Part shown: positions 34,533 through 43,736 of the stretch, one piece after another
Layout: each line of letters opens with the position of its first letter
Position numbering within the stretch: position 1 is the stretch's first letter
NCBI GenBank assembly: GCA_030147505.1
Contig: JASBVG010000095.1
Coordinates: 21,712-85,711 of the forward strand
Origin: Tardiphaga sp.
GTDB lineage: Bacteria > Pseudomonadota > Alphaproteobacteria > Rhizobiales > Xanthobacteraceae
Direction: 5' to 3'
Length of the DNA: 64,000 bases
The notes under the pieces: generated by a model
Told to the model about the DNA's origin: nothing
Seen by the model: the letters and a program-made list of their open reading frames with translations, nothing else
Databases searched by the model: none
Position numbers and translations under genes: made by a program

Positions 34533-35429
34533 TTACGCAGCCTTGCGCGCGCCATTGGGGCGGAAGCCCAGCAGATGACTGATCGCGAAGACCAGGTCGG
34601 CGCGGTTCATGGTGTAGAAATGGAAATCGTTGACGCCGGCCTTGGCGAGCTTCTGTACCTGGCCAGCCACGACGGTGGCCGCGACGAGCTTGCGGGTCTC
34701 GGCATCGTCATCGAGACCGTCAAACTTTGCGGCCAGCCAGTCTGGCACCGTGGTGCCTGCTCGGGTGACGAAATTGCGGGCCTGTTTGAAGTTGTGCATC
34801 GGCATGATGCCGGGCAGCAGAGGAATGTCGATACCGCGCGCGCGCACTTTGTCGAGGTAACGGAAATACAGGTCATTATCGAAGAACACCTGAGTGATGG
34901 CGCGCGTCGCGCCGGCATCCACCTTGGCCTTCAGCACATCGATATCGGCGTCGAAATCCAGGCTCTCTGGATGCTTCTCCGGATAGGCGGAGACGGTGAC
35001 ATCGATATCCGGATAGCGCTTGCGGATGCTGGCGACGAGGTCGGCGGAGGTCTGGTAGCCGTCCGGATGGGCCACATATTGGGTTCCGATGCCCGTGGCC
35101 GGATCGCCGCGCAGCGCCACGATATGGCGCACGCCGGCCTCATGATAGCGGGACACGACATCGTCGATTTCGCTGCTTGGCGCACCCACGCAGGTCAGAT
35201 GCGCCGCCGGGGTGAGGGCGGTTTCCCTCAGGATGCGGACGATGGTGGCGTGGGTCCGCTCCCGGGTCGAACCGCCGGCCCCATAGGTCACCGAAACGAA
35301 GGACGGAGCGAGAGGCGCCAGCCGCTCGATGGTCTCCCACAGCGTGCGGTCCATCTCCTCGGTCTTCGGCGGGAAGAACTCGAAGGAGATATTGGGAAGG
35401 TTGGTGGTGGCCGGGGTCGTCTCGGTCAT
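34533..35429 (-). CDS. metF: Methylenetetrahydrofolate reductase, 298 aa
   Basis: MetF reduces methylene-THF to methyl-THF, the methyl donor used by MetH. The N-terminus ISFEFFPPKTEEMDRTLWETI, the FAD site VTYGAGGSTRERTH, HLTCVG, IVALRGDPATG and the C-terminal FHFYTMNRADLVFAISHLLG are characteristic. The ATG at 35429 follows GGTGGAG by 9 nt and gives the usual length; an upstream start would add 24 residues without support. Upstream lies an AT-rich stretch with repeated motifs in which no SAM or SAH riboswitch was recognised. Confidence 0.96.
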   Translation of the reverse strand: MTETTPATTNLPNISFEFFPPKTEEMDRTLWETIERLAPLAPSFVSVTYGAGGSTRERTHATIVRILRETALTPAAHLTCVGAPSSEIDDVVSRYHEAGVRHIVALRGDPATGIGTQYVAHPDGYQTSADLVASIRKRYPDIDVTVSAYPEKHPESLDFDADIDVLKAKVDAGATRAITQVFFDNDLYFRYLDKVRARGIDIPLLPGIMPMHNFKQARNFVTRAGTTVPDWLAAKFDGLDDDAETRKLVAATVVAGQVQKLAKAGVNDFHFYTMNRADLVFAISHLLGFRPNGARKAA

Positions 35430-35501
35430 CGCGTCAAACTCCACCGCCGCGGCGGTACCGGGTGTCATCTGCAGCCCATGTGAGCGAGGGTTTGGCTGCA
35501 C

Positions 35502-35750
35502 TGCACAAAGATAGGTTATGATCGATCCACCAAATAGCCCATCCGGGCGGGTTTTGGGGTGGGAAATAGCCCATTACTGTCTCTATATCTCAGTGCGTCA
35601 CTTAATCTTTGATTCGAGTGGGCATAGGTAGAAATCTAATATGATACTGTAAATGCTGTAATTTATAGAAATATGATCGAGCGGGCTATCCGATTTTATT
35701 GTGGGCTGAGGGTCTATCGATTATAATATCATCCTGTGTAGCCCATTGCT
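35502..35750. other. AT-rich intergenic stretch with repeated AGCCCAT motifs
   Basis: The region between metF and the broken monooxygenase gene is visibly richer in A and T than its surroundings and has no plausible gene. AAATAGCCCAT occurs exactly at 35532-35542 and 35564-35574 (32 bp apart), TAGCCCAT recurs at 35739-35746, and the inverse GGGCTAT lies at 35683-35689. These may be protein-binding sites or remains of acquired DNA. Confidence 0.5.
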
Positions 35751-35837
35751 GGCCGGCTCGCCTCAGATTTCGGCCATTCGTCGGTCTGGCTCGAAACGTT
35801 CTTTGCCCCGTACAAATCGGAGCACTAGCCTGCCGGT

Positions 35838-36826
35838 ATGATCCCGCTCTCCATTCTCGACCTCTCCATCGTCACCACAGGCACGCCGCCATCGCAGGCG
35901 TTGCGCAACAGCATCGACCTTGCCCGGCACGCGGACGGCCTCGGCTATGTCCGCTACTGGCTGGCCGAGCATCACAATCTCGCTTCAGTTGCCAGTCCAG
36001 CGCCGGAGATCATGATTGGCCAGATTGCGGCGGCGACATCGCGCATTCGCGTGGGTTCCGGCGGCATAATGTTGCCGAATCATGCGCCGCTGATGGTCGC
36101 TGAGCGCTTCAAGATGCTGGAGGCGCTGTTTCCTGGCCGGATTGATCTCGGCCTCGGCCGTGCGCCCGGCACGGATGGCGCGACAGCCTATGCGCTGCGT
36201 AATCGGCTCGCGGGCCGTGAGGGCGACGATTTCCTCGAACGGCTCAGCGAATTGATCCTGTGCCTGAGAACCATCTCTATAAGAAAGTGGTGGCGATGCC
36301 GGACGACGTTCCGTTGCCGCCGATCTGGCTGCTCGGCTCCAGCGATTTCAGTTCCGATCTTGCAGCGCAGGTGGGCATGGGATTCGCCTTCGCCCATCAT
36401 TTCGCGTCCCACGATGCCGCCGACGCGATGGTGCACTATCGTGCTCGCTTCAAGACGTCCACCTGGTTGCAGGCGCCACATGCGATCCTCGCGGTCGCTG
36501 CGATCTGCGCCGAAAGCGATGAAGAGGCGGAGAGACTGGCGTCATCGGCCGACCTCAATCGCCTGCGCCGCGACCGCGGCGAATATGCGCCGCTGCCGAG
36601 CGTCGAGGAGGCGCAGGCCTATCCGTATAGCGATGCGGAGAAGATGAAGATCGCCAACAACCGCTCTCGGTTGTTCGTCGGAAGCCCTGCGACGGTGAGG
36701 GAGAAATTGCAGCGACTGGTCGTCGAGACGCAGGCGGACGAGCTGATGGTGGTCACGGCGATGTATGACCATGAGGCACGGAAGCGGTCGTATGCGCTGC
36801 TGGCGGGGGCGCTCAACCCGTCTTAA
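35838..36826 (+). pseudogene. Luciferase-like flavin monooxygenase, frame-disrupted
   Basis: The first part, in one frame to about 36255, reads IPLSILDLSIVTTGTPPSQAL.., YWLAEHHNLASVASPAPEIM, GSGGIMLPNHAPLMVAERF and LGLGRAPGTD, typical of LLM-class flavin-dependent oxidoreductases. The second part continues in another frame from about 36258 (PENHLYKKVVAMP.., PPIWLLGSSDFSSDLAAQ, GFAFAHHFAS, RLFVGSPATV) to the normal C-terminus. At the joint a short segment seen in the family appears to be missing as well, so a small deletion that also shifts the frame fits better than one base miscalled. Each half alone lacks part of the TIM barrel. It is either a pseudogene or an assembly error. Confidence 0.78.
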
Positions 36827-36894
36827 GAACACATGTCGGAATCCGGCCTTGGCAAACGTCCTCGAGGCGGCGCCACCAAAAAAGAGGACGATAC

Positions 36895-37302
36895 ATGCTC
36901 TATGCAATTCTAGCCTATCACGTCGAAGACGTCGTCACGTCCTGGACGACCGATCAGGACACCGCCGTGATGGCCAATCTCCACGAGATTCACGAAAAGC
37001 TGACGGGCGACGGCACTATGGGGCCTGCGGCGCGGCTGGGGGGCACCAAGGGCGCGTTCACGTTGCGCGGGCCGGGGACGGGCGTGATCATCGATGGGCC
37101 GTTCGCCGAGACCAAGGAGCAGTTGCTCGGCTTCTATGTCGTCGAATGTGCGACGCGCGAGGATGCGATCGCCGTCGCACGCGATCTCCGCAGGGTGAAT
37201 CCGACGGCCGTATATGAGATCCGGCCGGTGCAGCTATTCCTGCCGGGGGCGCCCAAGGAGGCGACCCACAGTCTGGAAGATCAAGTCAGATCGGCGTCGT
37301 AA
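36895..37302 (+). CDS. YciI-like DGPF-domain protein, 135 aa
   Basis: The domain is recognised by MLYAILAYHVEDVV at the start and VIIDGPFAETKEQLLGFYVVEC near residue 63, the DGPFAExKE motif of the YCII/DGPF family. Ferredoxin-like small proteins of this type are often encoded next to ECF sigma factors of the SigJ/ECF41 kind, but none is here. The catalytic role is unknown. It is 68 bp after the broken monooxygenase gene with the same orientation and 5 bp from the converging pheA gene. Confidence 0.87.
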   Translation: MLYAILAYHVEDVVTSWTTDQDTAVMANLHEIHEKLTGDGTMGPAARLGGTKGAFTLRGPGTGVIIDGPFAETKEQLLGFYVVECATREDAIAVARDLRRVNPTAVYEIRPVQLFLPGAPKEATHSLEDQVRSAS

Positions 37303-37307
37303 GTCCG

Positions 37308-38183
37308 TTACGATGTAGGTTCGCTGAAAGTCGCGCGGAACGGATGGGCGGGATAGACACCCACGATCCGGAATTCGCGCGAGAAGAATTTCAGCTCTTC
37401 CAGCGCGTAAGCGAGGTTGCGGTCGTCGGGATGGCCGTCGACATCCGCATAGAATTGGGTGGCGAAGAACTCGCCATCGACCATGTAGCTTTCCAGCTTG
37501 GTCATGTTGACACCGTTGGTCGCGAAACCGCCGAGCGCCTTATAGAGCGCGGCGGGCAGATTGCGCACCCGGAAAACAAAAGAGGTCACCAGCGTCGGAC
37601 TCGAGTCCTGCGCCGCCCATTGCGAGTCCTTCGACAGGATCACGAAGCGCGTAGTGTTGTGGCTCTCGTCCTCGACGTCCTCAGCCAGGATATCGAGACC
37701 GTAGATTTCCGCTGCAAGACGGGGTGCGAGCGAGGCGCAGCTCCTGTCGCCGCGTTCGGCGACGATACGGGCCGAGCCGGCAGTATCGGCGGCGACAATG
37801 GACTTGACCCCGAGCTTGCGGATCAGGCGGCGGCACTGGCCGAGCGCATGAACGTGGCTTTCGACGGTTTTGATGTCCTCGATCCTGGCGCCGCGCGGCG
37901 CCATCAGCTGATGATGGATCGGGATGAACCATTCGCCCACGATATGCAGACCGGATGCAGGCAGCAGATGATGGATGTCGGCGACGCGGCCGGCGATGGA
38001 GTTCTCGATCGGGATCATGCCGAGATCGGCCTCGCCTGAGGCGATGGCCGCCAGCGCATCCTCGAAGGTCGCGCAGGGCAGCGGCTCGGCCTGCGGAAAG
38101 GCTTCAACGAGGGCGATGTGGGAGTTCGCGCCGGGCTCGCCCTGGAAAGCGACTTTCATGATCTGTTTTTTGGCAATGGTCAT
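37308..38183 (-). CDS. pheA: Prephenate dehydratase, 291 aa
   Basis: The enzyme converts prephenate to phenylpyruvate in phenylalanine synthesis. The N-terminal catalytic part has VAFQGEPGANSHIA, LGMIPIENSIAGRV and the TRF motif in HNTTRFVIL near residue 180; the C-terminal ACT domain (FRVRNLPAALYKALGGFATNGVNMTKLES..) gives feedback control by phenylalanine. There is no chorismate mutase domain, as is usual in alphaproteobacteria. The ATG at 38183 lies 21 bp past the kdsB stop codon, so kdsB-pheA is an operon. A second possible start is 38159. Confidence 0.95.
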   Translation of the reverse strand: MTIAKKQIMKVAFQGEPGANSHIALVEAFPQAEPLPCATFEDALAAIASGEADLGMIPIENSIAGRVADIHHLLPASGLHIVGEWFIPIHHQLMAPRGARIEDIKTVESHVHALGQCRRLIRKLGVKSIVAADTAGSARIVAERGDRSCASLAPRLAAEIYGLDILAEDVEDESHNTTRFVILSKDSQWAAQDSSPTLVTSFVFRVRNLPAALYKALGGFATNGVNMTKLESYMVDGEFFATQFYADVDGHPDDRNLAYALEELKFFSREFRIVGVYPAHPFRATFSEPTS

Positions 38184-38204
38184 GGCGGGTCTTGTATCAG
38201 TCGG

Positions 38205-38945
38205 TCAGCGTTTTGCCAGCAGACGGCGGGCGGTTTCGAGGTCGTCGGGGGTATCGACGCCGAGTGGGACGGAGTCCACAACGGCGGCATCGATCCGCAT
38301 GCCGGCCTCGAGCGCGCGCAGTTGTTCGAGCTTTTCGCGCTGCTCCAGCGTCGAGGGCGGGAGCTTGACGAAGCCTTCCAGCGCGGCGCGGCGATAGGCG
38401 TAGAGCCCGATATGATGATGGCGCGGACCGTCGCCATAGGGCGCGATGGCGCGGGTAAAATACAGCGCGTGCAGCCGGTTCGGGCCGACGGGAGAGCCGA
38501 TCAGCTTCACCACATTGGGATTGGTGTGTTCTTCGTCCTTGCGGATTTTGGCGGTGAGCGTGGCGATATCGACCCTGGGATCGTCCAGCACGCGCACGGC
38601 AGCGGCGATGTCGCCGGGCGGAATGGTGGGCAGGTCGCCCTGCACATTGACGATGGTCTGCACGGTCCCGGCCGGATCGAGACTGCCCAGCGCCTCGAAG
38701 ATCCGGTCCGAGCCCGATGGATGATCCGGCGAGGTCATGACCGCCTCGAAGCCGTGGGCCGTCACGGCTTCGGCGATCTCCGGCGTATCGGTAGCGACAG
38801 CCACGCGGCCGATGGCGGCCTCGCTGGCGCGGCGGGCGACATGGACGATCATGGGCAGGCCGGCGATGTCCAGCAGCGGCTTGCCGGGCAGGCGGGTCGC
38901 GGCCATCCGGGCCGGAATGAGTACCAGGGTGCGAGGATCGGTCAT
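38205..38945 (-). CDS. kdsB: 3-deoxy-manno-octulosonate cytidylyltransferase, 246 aa
   Basis: KdsB activates Kdo as CMP-Kdo for lipopolysaccharide inner-core synthesis. The nucleotide-binding N-terminus LVLIPARMAATRLPGKPL, then VATDTPEIAEAV, HPSGSDRIFEAL, NVQGDLPTI (metal-binding) and HHIGLYAYRRAALEGFVKL are characteristic. The length matches the family. The ATG at 38945 (MTDPRTLV) gives the standard N-terminus. The open frame extends 25 codons further but enters the control region shared with cycM. Operon with pheA. Confidence 0.96.
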   Translation of the reverse strand: MTDPRTLVLIPARMAATRLPGKPLLDIAGLPMIVHVARRASEAAIGRVAVATDTPEIAEAVTAHGFEAVMTSPDHPSGSDRIFEALGSLDPAGTVQTIVNVQGDLPTIPPGDIAAAVRVLDDPRVDIATLTAKIRKDEEHTNPNVVKLIGSPVGPNRLHALYFTRAIAPYGDGPRHHHIGLYAYRRAALEGFVKLPPSTLEQREKLEQLRALEAGMRIDAAVVDSVPLGVDTPDDLETARRLLAKR

Positions 38946-39178
38946 GTCTGATTGATTTGGCAAAATCGGCTCGAATTCCGTCTCTCGGACCTGGAAAACC
39001 ATGATGTAGATCAAGGGCAAGCCGGACGGCGCGGCGTTTATACGGGTTGCCAGAACTGGGGCAAACCGTTATCTCGATTGGACAGGCTCTAAAAAGCCTG
39101 CAGACGTGATTCATGGGCGCGTCGAGGCCGTGGGAGCGGCCTTCCAATGACCTGAAACGGGCGTGGGGCTTAGGGAAT

Positions 39179-39727
39179 ATGGACTCTTTCGAACTCAACA
39201 AGATCATGGGGGCCATCCTCGGCACCTGCCTCGTGCTGATGGCGACGAACTTTACCGCCCAGGCCGTTTTCGCACCGAAGCATCTGGAAAAGCCCGGCTA
39301 CGATATCGCCGTGAAGGAAGAGGCTGCCGGCGGCGCCAAGGCTGTCGCTGCACCGTCTGAACCGATCGAAAAACTGCTACAGACCGCCTCCGTCGAAAAG
39401 GGCCAGACGGCTGCGAAGAAATGCGCATCGTGCCACACCTTCGAGAAGGGCGGCCCCAACCGCGTCGGTCCGAACCTCTATGGCGTCATCAACGATCATG
39501 TCGGCCAGGGCCGGGGCGGCTTCAACTTCTCGGCAGCCATGAAGGCCAAGGGCGGCAGCTGGGGCTTTGAGGAGCTGAACAAGTTCATTGCAAATCCGAA
39601 GGGCACCGTGCCGGGTACAGCGATGGGCTTCGCCGGCATCCAGAAGGACAGCGAGCGCGCCGATCTGATTGCCTATCTGGCGACGCTGGCCGATACGCCG
39701 GTGCCGCTGCCGACGGCTGCGAAGTAA
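39179..39727 (+). CDS. cycM: Membrane-anchored cytochrome c (CycM type), 182 aa
   Basis: CycM carries electrons from the bc1 complex to aa3-type oxidase in Bradyrhizobium. An uncleaved N-terminal anchor (MDSFELNKIMGAILGTCLVLMATNF) is followed by an Ala-rich linker and a class I cytochrome c domain with one haem site CASCH (in KKCASCHTFEKGG, near residue 81) and the axial Met in GTAMGFAGI. The ATG at 39179 gives the exact CycM-like N-terminus MDSFELNK; the longer frame to 39113 is not supported. It is divergent from kdsB-pheA, as in Bradyrhizobium, and followed by a hairpin. Confidence 0.93.
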   Translation: MDSFELNKIMGAILGTCLVLMATNFTAQAVFAPKHLEKPGYDIAVKEEAAGGAKAVAAPSEPIEKLLQTASVEKGQTAAKKCASCHTFEKGGPNRVGPNLYGVINDHVGQGRGGFNFSAAMKAKGGSWGFEELNKFIANPKGTVPGTAMGFAGIQKDSERADLIAYLATLADTPVPLPTAAK

Positions 39728-39768
39728 GCTACGCTTAACGCGTTTTCGTCACATTCCATGTGCGATCG

Positions 39769-39800
39769 ACGGCCGGGCCAACAGCCCGGCCGTTCTCGTT
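39769..39800 (+). terminator. Probable intrinsic terminator after cycM
   Basis: ACGGCCGGGC (39769-39778) and GCCCGGCCGT (39784-39793) form a perfect 10-bp stem with loop CAACA, followed by TCTCGTTT. The T-run is interrupted, so it may be only moderately efficient. Confidence 0.65.
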
Positions 39801-39956
39801 TCCGCATTACCAAAGCTTAAGCGGGACGTTTGGCCGCAACGGGCTAGGATGCAACCGGAGCGACGGGTGGTATCTTGCGGAAAAGCCGGCATAATCGGTC
39901 GAACCCTCGCCTCATATGACCGTTTTACTTGCTCCCGGTTCACAGGATTCAGCACT

Positions 39957-41861
39957 TTGACAATTTCCCGACGCCGCCTTCTGAAGACCTCCGCTTTTGC
40001 CGCCCTGACGCCTGTTCTGGGCGGGGTCGGCAGTCTCCCGGCGATCGGAGCGGCCGAGGCGCAGCCCGCCGCTGCGGGCGGGGCGGAATGGCGGCATGCG
40101 CTGTCGCTGTTCGGGGAGGTCAAATACCCGGCGGGCTTCCAGCGTTTCGACTACGTCAATCCGGATGCCCCGAAGGGCGGCACCGTGCGGCAGATTGCAC
40201 TTGGCACTTTCGATAATTTCAACATCGCGGTCGCCGGTGTGAAGGGCAATATCGCGAGCGCTGTCGGACTGATCTACGAATCCCTGACGACGCCGTCGCT
40301 CGATGAAGTCTCGACCGAATACGGTCTGCTGGCCGAGTCCGTCAGCCATCCCGAGGATTATTCGTGGGTGACGTATCGCCTGCGCGCCGAGGCGAAGTGG
40401 CATGACGGCAAGGCCGTTACGCCTGAAGATGTCATCTTCTCGCTCGACTCGTTCAAGAAGCATTCGCCGCAATATTCCGCTTATTATAGTCATGTGGTGA
40501 AAGCCGAGAAAGTCGGAGATCGGGACGTAAAATTCACATTCGATGGGCCAGGTAATCGCGAATTGCCTCAGATCGTTGGCCAGCTCACGGTGTTACCGAA
40601 GCACTGGTGGGAGGGGACCAATGCTTCCGGCCAGAAGCGCGATATCGGCAGTACGACGCTCGAATTGCCGCTTGGTAGCGCTGCCTATCGCATCAAGGAT
40701 TTCGCGCCGGGACGCAATGTCGTCATCGAGCGCGTGAAGGACTATTGGGGCGCGAAGCTGGCAGTGAATGTCGGCAAGTATAATTTCGACGAGATCCGCT
40801 ACGAATATTTCCGTGACGGGACGGTCGCGCTCGAAGCGTTCAAGGGCGATCAGGTCGATTGGCGCACCGAGAACAGCGCCAAGAACTGGGCAACCGCCTA
40901 TGACTTCCCTGCGGTCAAAGAAAAGCGCGTGATCCTCGAAGAGTTCACCAATCGCTCCTCCGGAGTAATGCAGGGCTTTGCGATGAACATTCGTCGCGAC
41001 AAGTTCAAGGATGCGCGCGTGCGCCGTGCGCTGAACTTCGCCTTCGATTTCGAGGAGATGAACAAGCAGATCTTCTTCGGCCAGTATCAGCGCATCTCCA
41101 GCTATTTCCATGGCACCGAACTGGCGTCATCCGGCCTGCCGGAAGGGAAGGAGCTGGAAATCCTGGAGACAGTGCGCGCCGGTGTGCCGCCGGAAGTCTT
41201 CACCAAGCCCTACACCAATCCGGTCGGCGGCAATGCCGAGAATGTGCGCAACAATCTCCGTGAAGCGACGCAGTTGCTCAAGGCCGCAGGCTACGAGGTC
41301 CGTGATCGCAAGCTCGTCAATGCCAAGACCGGTGCGCCCTTCGAAGTCGAGCTGCTCGGCGAGGACCCGAGCTCCGAACGCATCGCTTTGTTTTTCAAAC
41401 CGTCGCTCGAGCGGCTGGGCATCGGTGTCAATGTGCGCACCATCGATGCGACGCAATATGAAAACCGGCTGCGCAGTTGGGATTTCGATATCGTGACATC
41501 ACTCTGGGGCGAGTCACTGTCACCCGGCAACGAGCAGCGCGAATTCTGGGGCTCCAGGGCTGCAGATGCGCCTGGCTCGCGCAACGTGATCGGCATCAAG
41601 GATGCCGCCATCGACAAGTTGATCGAGCGCGTGATCTTCACGAAAGATCGCGCCGATCTCGTCGCGGCGACAAAGGCACTCGACCGCGTGCTGCTCTGGA
41701 ATAATTTCGTCGTTCCGCAGTTCACCTACAACAAGATCCGTACCGCGCGCTGGGATCGCTTCGGCCGCCCTCCCGAGCCGCCGAAATACGGCCAGTCCGG
41801 TTTCCCCACCATCTGGTGGTGGGATGCGGAGAAGGCGGCGAAGACGGGTGGCCGCTCTTGA
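39957..41861 (+). CDS. Peptide/microcin C-type ABC transporter substrate-binding protein 1 (YejA-like), 634 aa
   Basis: The protein captures peptides in the periplasm for the downstream YejBEF-type permease. The N-terminus has a twin-arginine signal (ISRRRLLKTSAFAALTPVL..) ending near AEAQPA. The mature domain is that of SBP family 5: VNPDAPKGGTVRQIALGTFDNFN, YTRLRAEAKWHDGKAVTPEDVIFSL in outline, NVVIERVKDYWG, and RDGTVALEAFKGDQVDWRTENSAKNWATAYDF. The TTG at 39957 is chosen because it gives a Tat signal and follows CAGGA by 10 nt. It is the first gene of a five-gene transport operon. Confidence 0.88.
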   Translation: MTISRRRLLKTSAFAALTPVLGGVGSLPAIGAAEAQPAAAGGAEWRHALSLFGEVKYPAGFQRFDYVNPDAPKGGTVRQIALGTFDNFNIAVAGVKGNIASAVGLIYESLTTPSLDEVSTEYGLLAESVSHPEDYSWVTYRLRAEAKWHDGKAVTPEDVIFSLDSFKKHSPQYSAYYSHVVKAEKVGDRDVKFTFDGPGNRELPQIVGQLTVLPKHWWEGTNASGQKRDIGSTTLELPLGSAAYRIKDFAPGRNVVIERVKDYWGAKLAVNVGKYNFDEIRYEYFRDGTVALEAFKGDQVDWRTENSAKNWATAYDFPAVKEKRVILEEFTNRSSGVMQGFAMNIRRDKFKDARVRRALNFAFDFEEMNKQIFFGQYQRISSYFHGTELASSGLPEGKELEILETVRAGVPPEVFTKPYTNPVGGNAENVRNNLREATQLLKAAGYEVRDRKLVNAKTGAPFEVELLGEDPSSERIALFFKPSLERLGIGVNVRTIDATQYENRLRSWDFDIVTSLWGESLSPGNEQREFWGSRAADAPGSRNVIGIKDAAIDKLIERVIFTKDRADLVAATKALDRVLLWNNFVVPQFTYNKIRTARWDRFGRPPEPPKYGQSGFPTIWWWDAEKAAKTGGRS

Positions 41862-41875
41862 GGAGGCTGTCGCGC

Positions 41876-43735
41876 ATGGCGCAGCTCAATCGTCGGCATG
41901 TGCTCGGTCTCGGCCTCGGCGCCATCGCCGCATCGCGCTTCAGCCCGGCGCTGGCGCAGGGCAGCAGTGAAGCGCATGGCATGTCCGCTTTCGGCGATTT
42001 GAAGTATGCCACTGACTTCCCGCACTTCGACTATGCGAATGTGAAGGCGCCGAAGGGCGGAATGTTCTCGACTATCCCGTCGGTCAAGGCCTTCAACCAG
42101 TCGTTCCAGACCTTCAATTCGCTGAACGCTTTTGTCCTGAAGGGCGATGGCGCGCAGGGCATGGCGCTGACTTTCGCGACGCTGATGGCCCGCGCGGCCG
42201 ATGAGCCCGATGCGATGTATGGTTTTGCGGCAAAGTCCGTGCAGATTTCTCCGGATGGCCTCCTCTATCGCTTTACCATGCGCCCGGAAGCGCGTTTCCA
42301 TGATAGCAGCAAGCTCACCGCGCAGGATGTCGCCTGGTCGCTGATCACGCTAAAGGCCAAAGGCCATCCCATCATCACCCAGCAGATGCGCGATGTGATG
42401 AAGGTGGAAGCGACAGACGACGCCACGCTGGTGGTGACATTCGCTGAGAAGCGCGCACGTGACGTACCGCTATTCGTGGCCAGCCTGCCGATCTTCTCGA
42501 AGGCCTATTACGCCAAGCGCGAATTCGAAGAAACGACGCTGGACACGCCTGTTGGCAGCGGGCCCTACAAGGTCGGCCGTTTCGAAGTCGGCCGCTTCAT
42601 CGAATTCGATCGCGTGAAGGACTGGTGGGGCGCAAATCTTCCGGTCTGCCGTGGCCACTACAATTTCGATACCGTGCGGTTCGATTTCTATCGCGACCGC
42701 GATGTCGCCTTCGAAGGCTTCACGGGGCGTAACTATCTTTTTCGCGAGGAATTCACTTCACGCATCTGGAGTACGCGTTACGATTTTCCTGCAATCAAGG
42801 AGGGGCGCGTCAAGCAGGAAATCCTGCCGGACGATCGGCCGTCCGGTGCGCAGGGGTGGTTCATCAATACACGTCGGCCCAAGTTTCAGGACCCGCGGGT
42901 TCGCGAGGCACTCGGGAACGCGTTTGATTTCGAGTGGACCAACAAGACCATTATGTATGGCATGTATGAGCGTACGGTCTCGCCATTCCAGAATTCGGAC
43001 TTGATGGCCACGGGAATGCCGTCGCCTGAAGAACTCGCTCTTCTCGAGCCGTTCCGCAACAGAGTGCCGGCTGAGGTGTTCGGTAAGCCGTATCTGCCTC
43101 CAGTGTCCGACGGATCGGGACAGGATCGGGCGCTGCTGCGCAAGGCGATCCAGTTGCTGAACGAGGCCGGCTGCATCATGAAGGACGGCAAGCGCATGAC
43201 GGCGCAGGGCGAACCGTTCAAGATCGAGTTTCTGCTCGATGAGCCGAACTTCCAGGCTCACCACATGCCTTTCATCAAAAATCTCGGCACCCTTGGAATC
43301 GAAGCAAATCTGCGTCTGATCGATCCCGTTCAGGAACAGGCGCGGCGCAACGATTTCGACTTTGACATGATTATCGAGCGCTTCAGCTTCTCGACCGTTC
43401 CCGGCGATTCGCTGCGTCCGTTTTTCACGTCACAGGCTGCGGCCACCAAAGGTTCGAGAAATCTGTCGGGGATTTCCGATCCGGTGATCGATGCGCTGAT
43501 CGAGCAGATGATCGCTGCGGAGAGCCGAGTGAAGCTTGTTTTTGCCGCGCGCGCGCTCGACCGTGTCATCCGCGCCGGCCGTTACTGGGTGCCGCAATGG
43601 TATTCGAGCAAGCACAGGCTGGCCTATTGGGATGTGTTCGGCCATCCGGCCACGCTGCCCAAGTATCTCGACATGATCGCGCCCGATCTCTGGTGGGCCG
43701 CGGCCAACAAGACGGCGACCGAGCAGGCGAAATAA
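41876..43735 (+). CDS. Peptide ABC transporter substrate-binding protein 2 (YejA-like), 619 aa
   Basis: This is a second family-5 binding protein, clearly homologous to the preceding one (HFDYANVKAPKGGMFSTIPS.., PEARFHDSSKLTAQDVAWSL, FIEFDRVKDWWGANL, DFYRDRDVAFEGFTG) but well diverged. The N-terminus NRRHVLGLGLGAIAASRFSPALAQ is another Tat-type signal. The ATG at 41876 follows AGGAGG and starts 14 bp after the previous stop codon. Two binding proteins on one permease suggest a wider substrate range. The stop codon abuts the first permease gene. Confidence 0.92.
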   Translation: MAQLNRRHVLGLGLGAIAASRFSPALAQGSSEAHGMSAFGDLKYATDFPHFDYANVKAPKGGMFSTIPSVKAFNQSFQTFNSLNAFVLKGDGAQGMALTFATLMARAADEPDAMYGFAAKSVQISPDGLLYRFTMRPEARFHDSSKLTAQDVAWSLITLKAKGHPIITQQMRDVMKVEATDDATLVVTFAEKRARDVPLFVASLPIFSKAYYAKREFEETTLDTPVGSGPYKVGRFEVGRFIEFDRVKDWWGANLPVCRGHYNFDTVRFDFYRDRDVAFEGFTGRNYLFREEFTSRIWSTRYDFPAIKEGRVKQEILPDDRPSGAQGWFINTRRPKFQDPRVREALGNAFDFEWTNKTIMYGMYERTVSPFQNSDLMATGMPSPEELALLEPFRNRVPAEVFGKPYLPPVSDGSGQDRALLRKAIQLLNEAGCIMKDGKRMTAQGEPFKIEFLLDEPNFQAHHMPFIKNLGTLGIEANLRLIDPVQEQARRNDFDFDMIIERFSFSTVPGDSLRPFFTSQAAATKGSRNLSGISDPVIDALIEQMIAAESRVKLVFAARALDRVIRAGRYWVPQWYSSKHRLAYWDVFGHPATLPKYLDMIAPDLWWAAANKTATEQAK

Positions 43736-43736
43736 G

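Noticed and set aside
35430..35700. SAM or SAH riboswitch in front of metF
   Set aside because: These are common for methionine genes in alphaproteobacteria, but I could not trace the stems or conserved loops of SAM-II or SAH types on the minus strand here.
36895..37302. DGPF protein as part of an ECF sigma-factor module
   Set aside because: No sigma-factor gene lies next to it; its neighbours are a broken monooxygenase gene and pheA.
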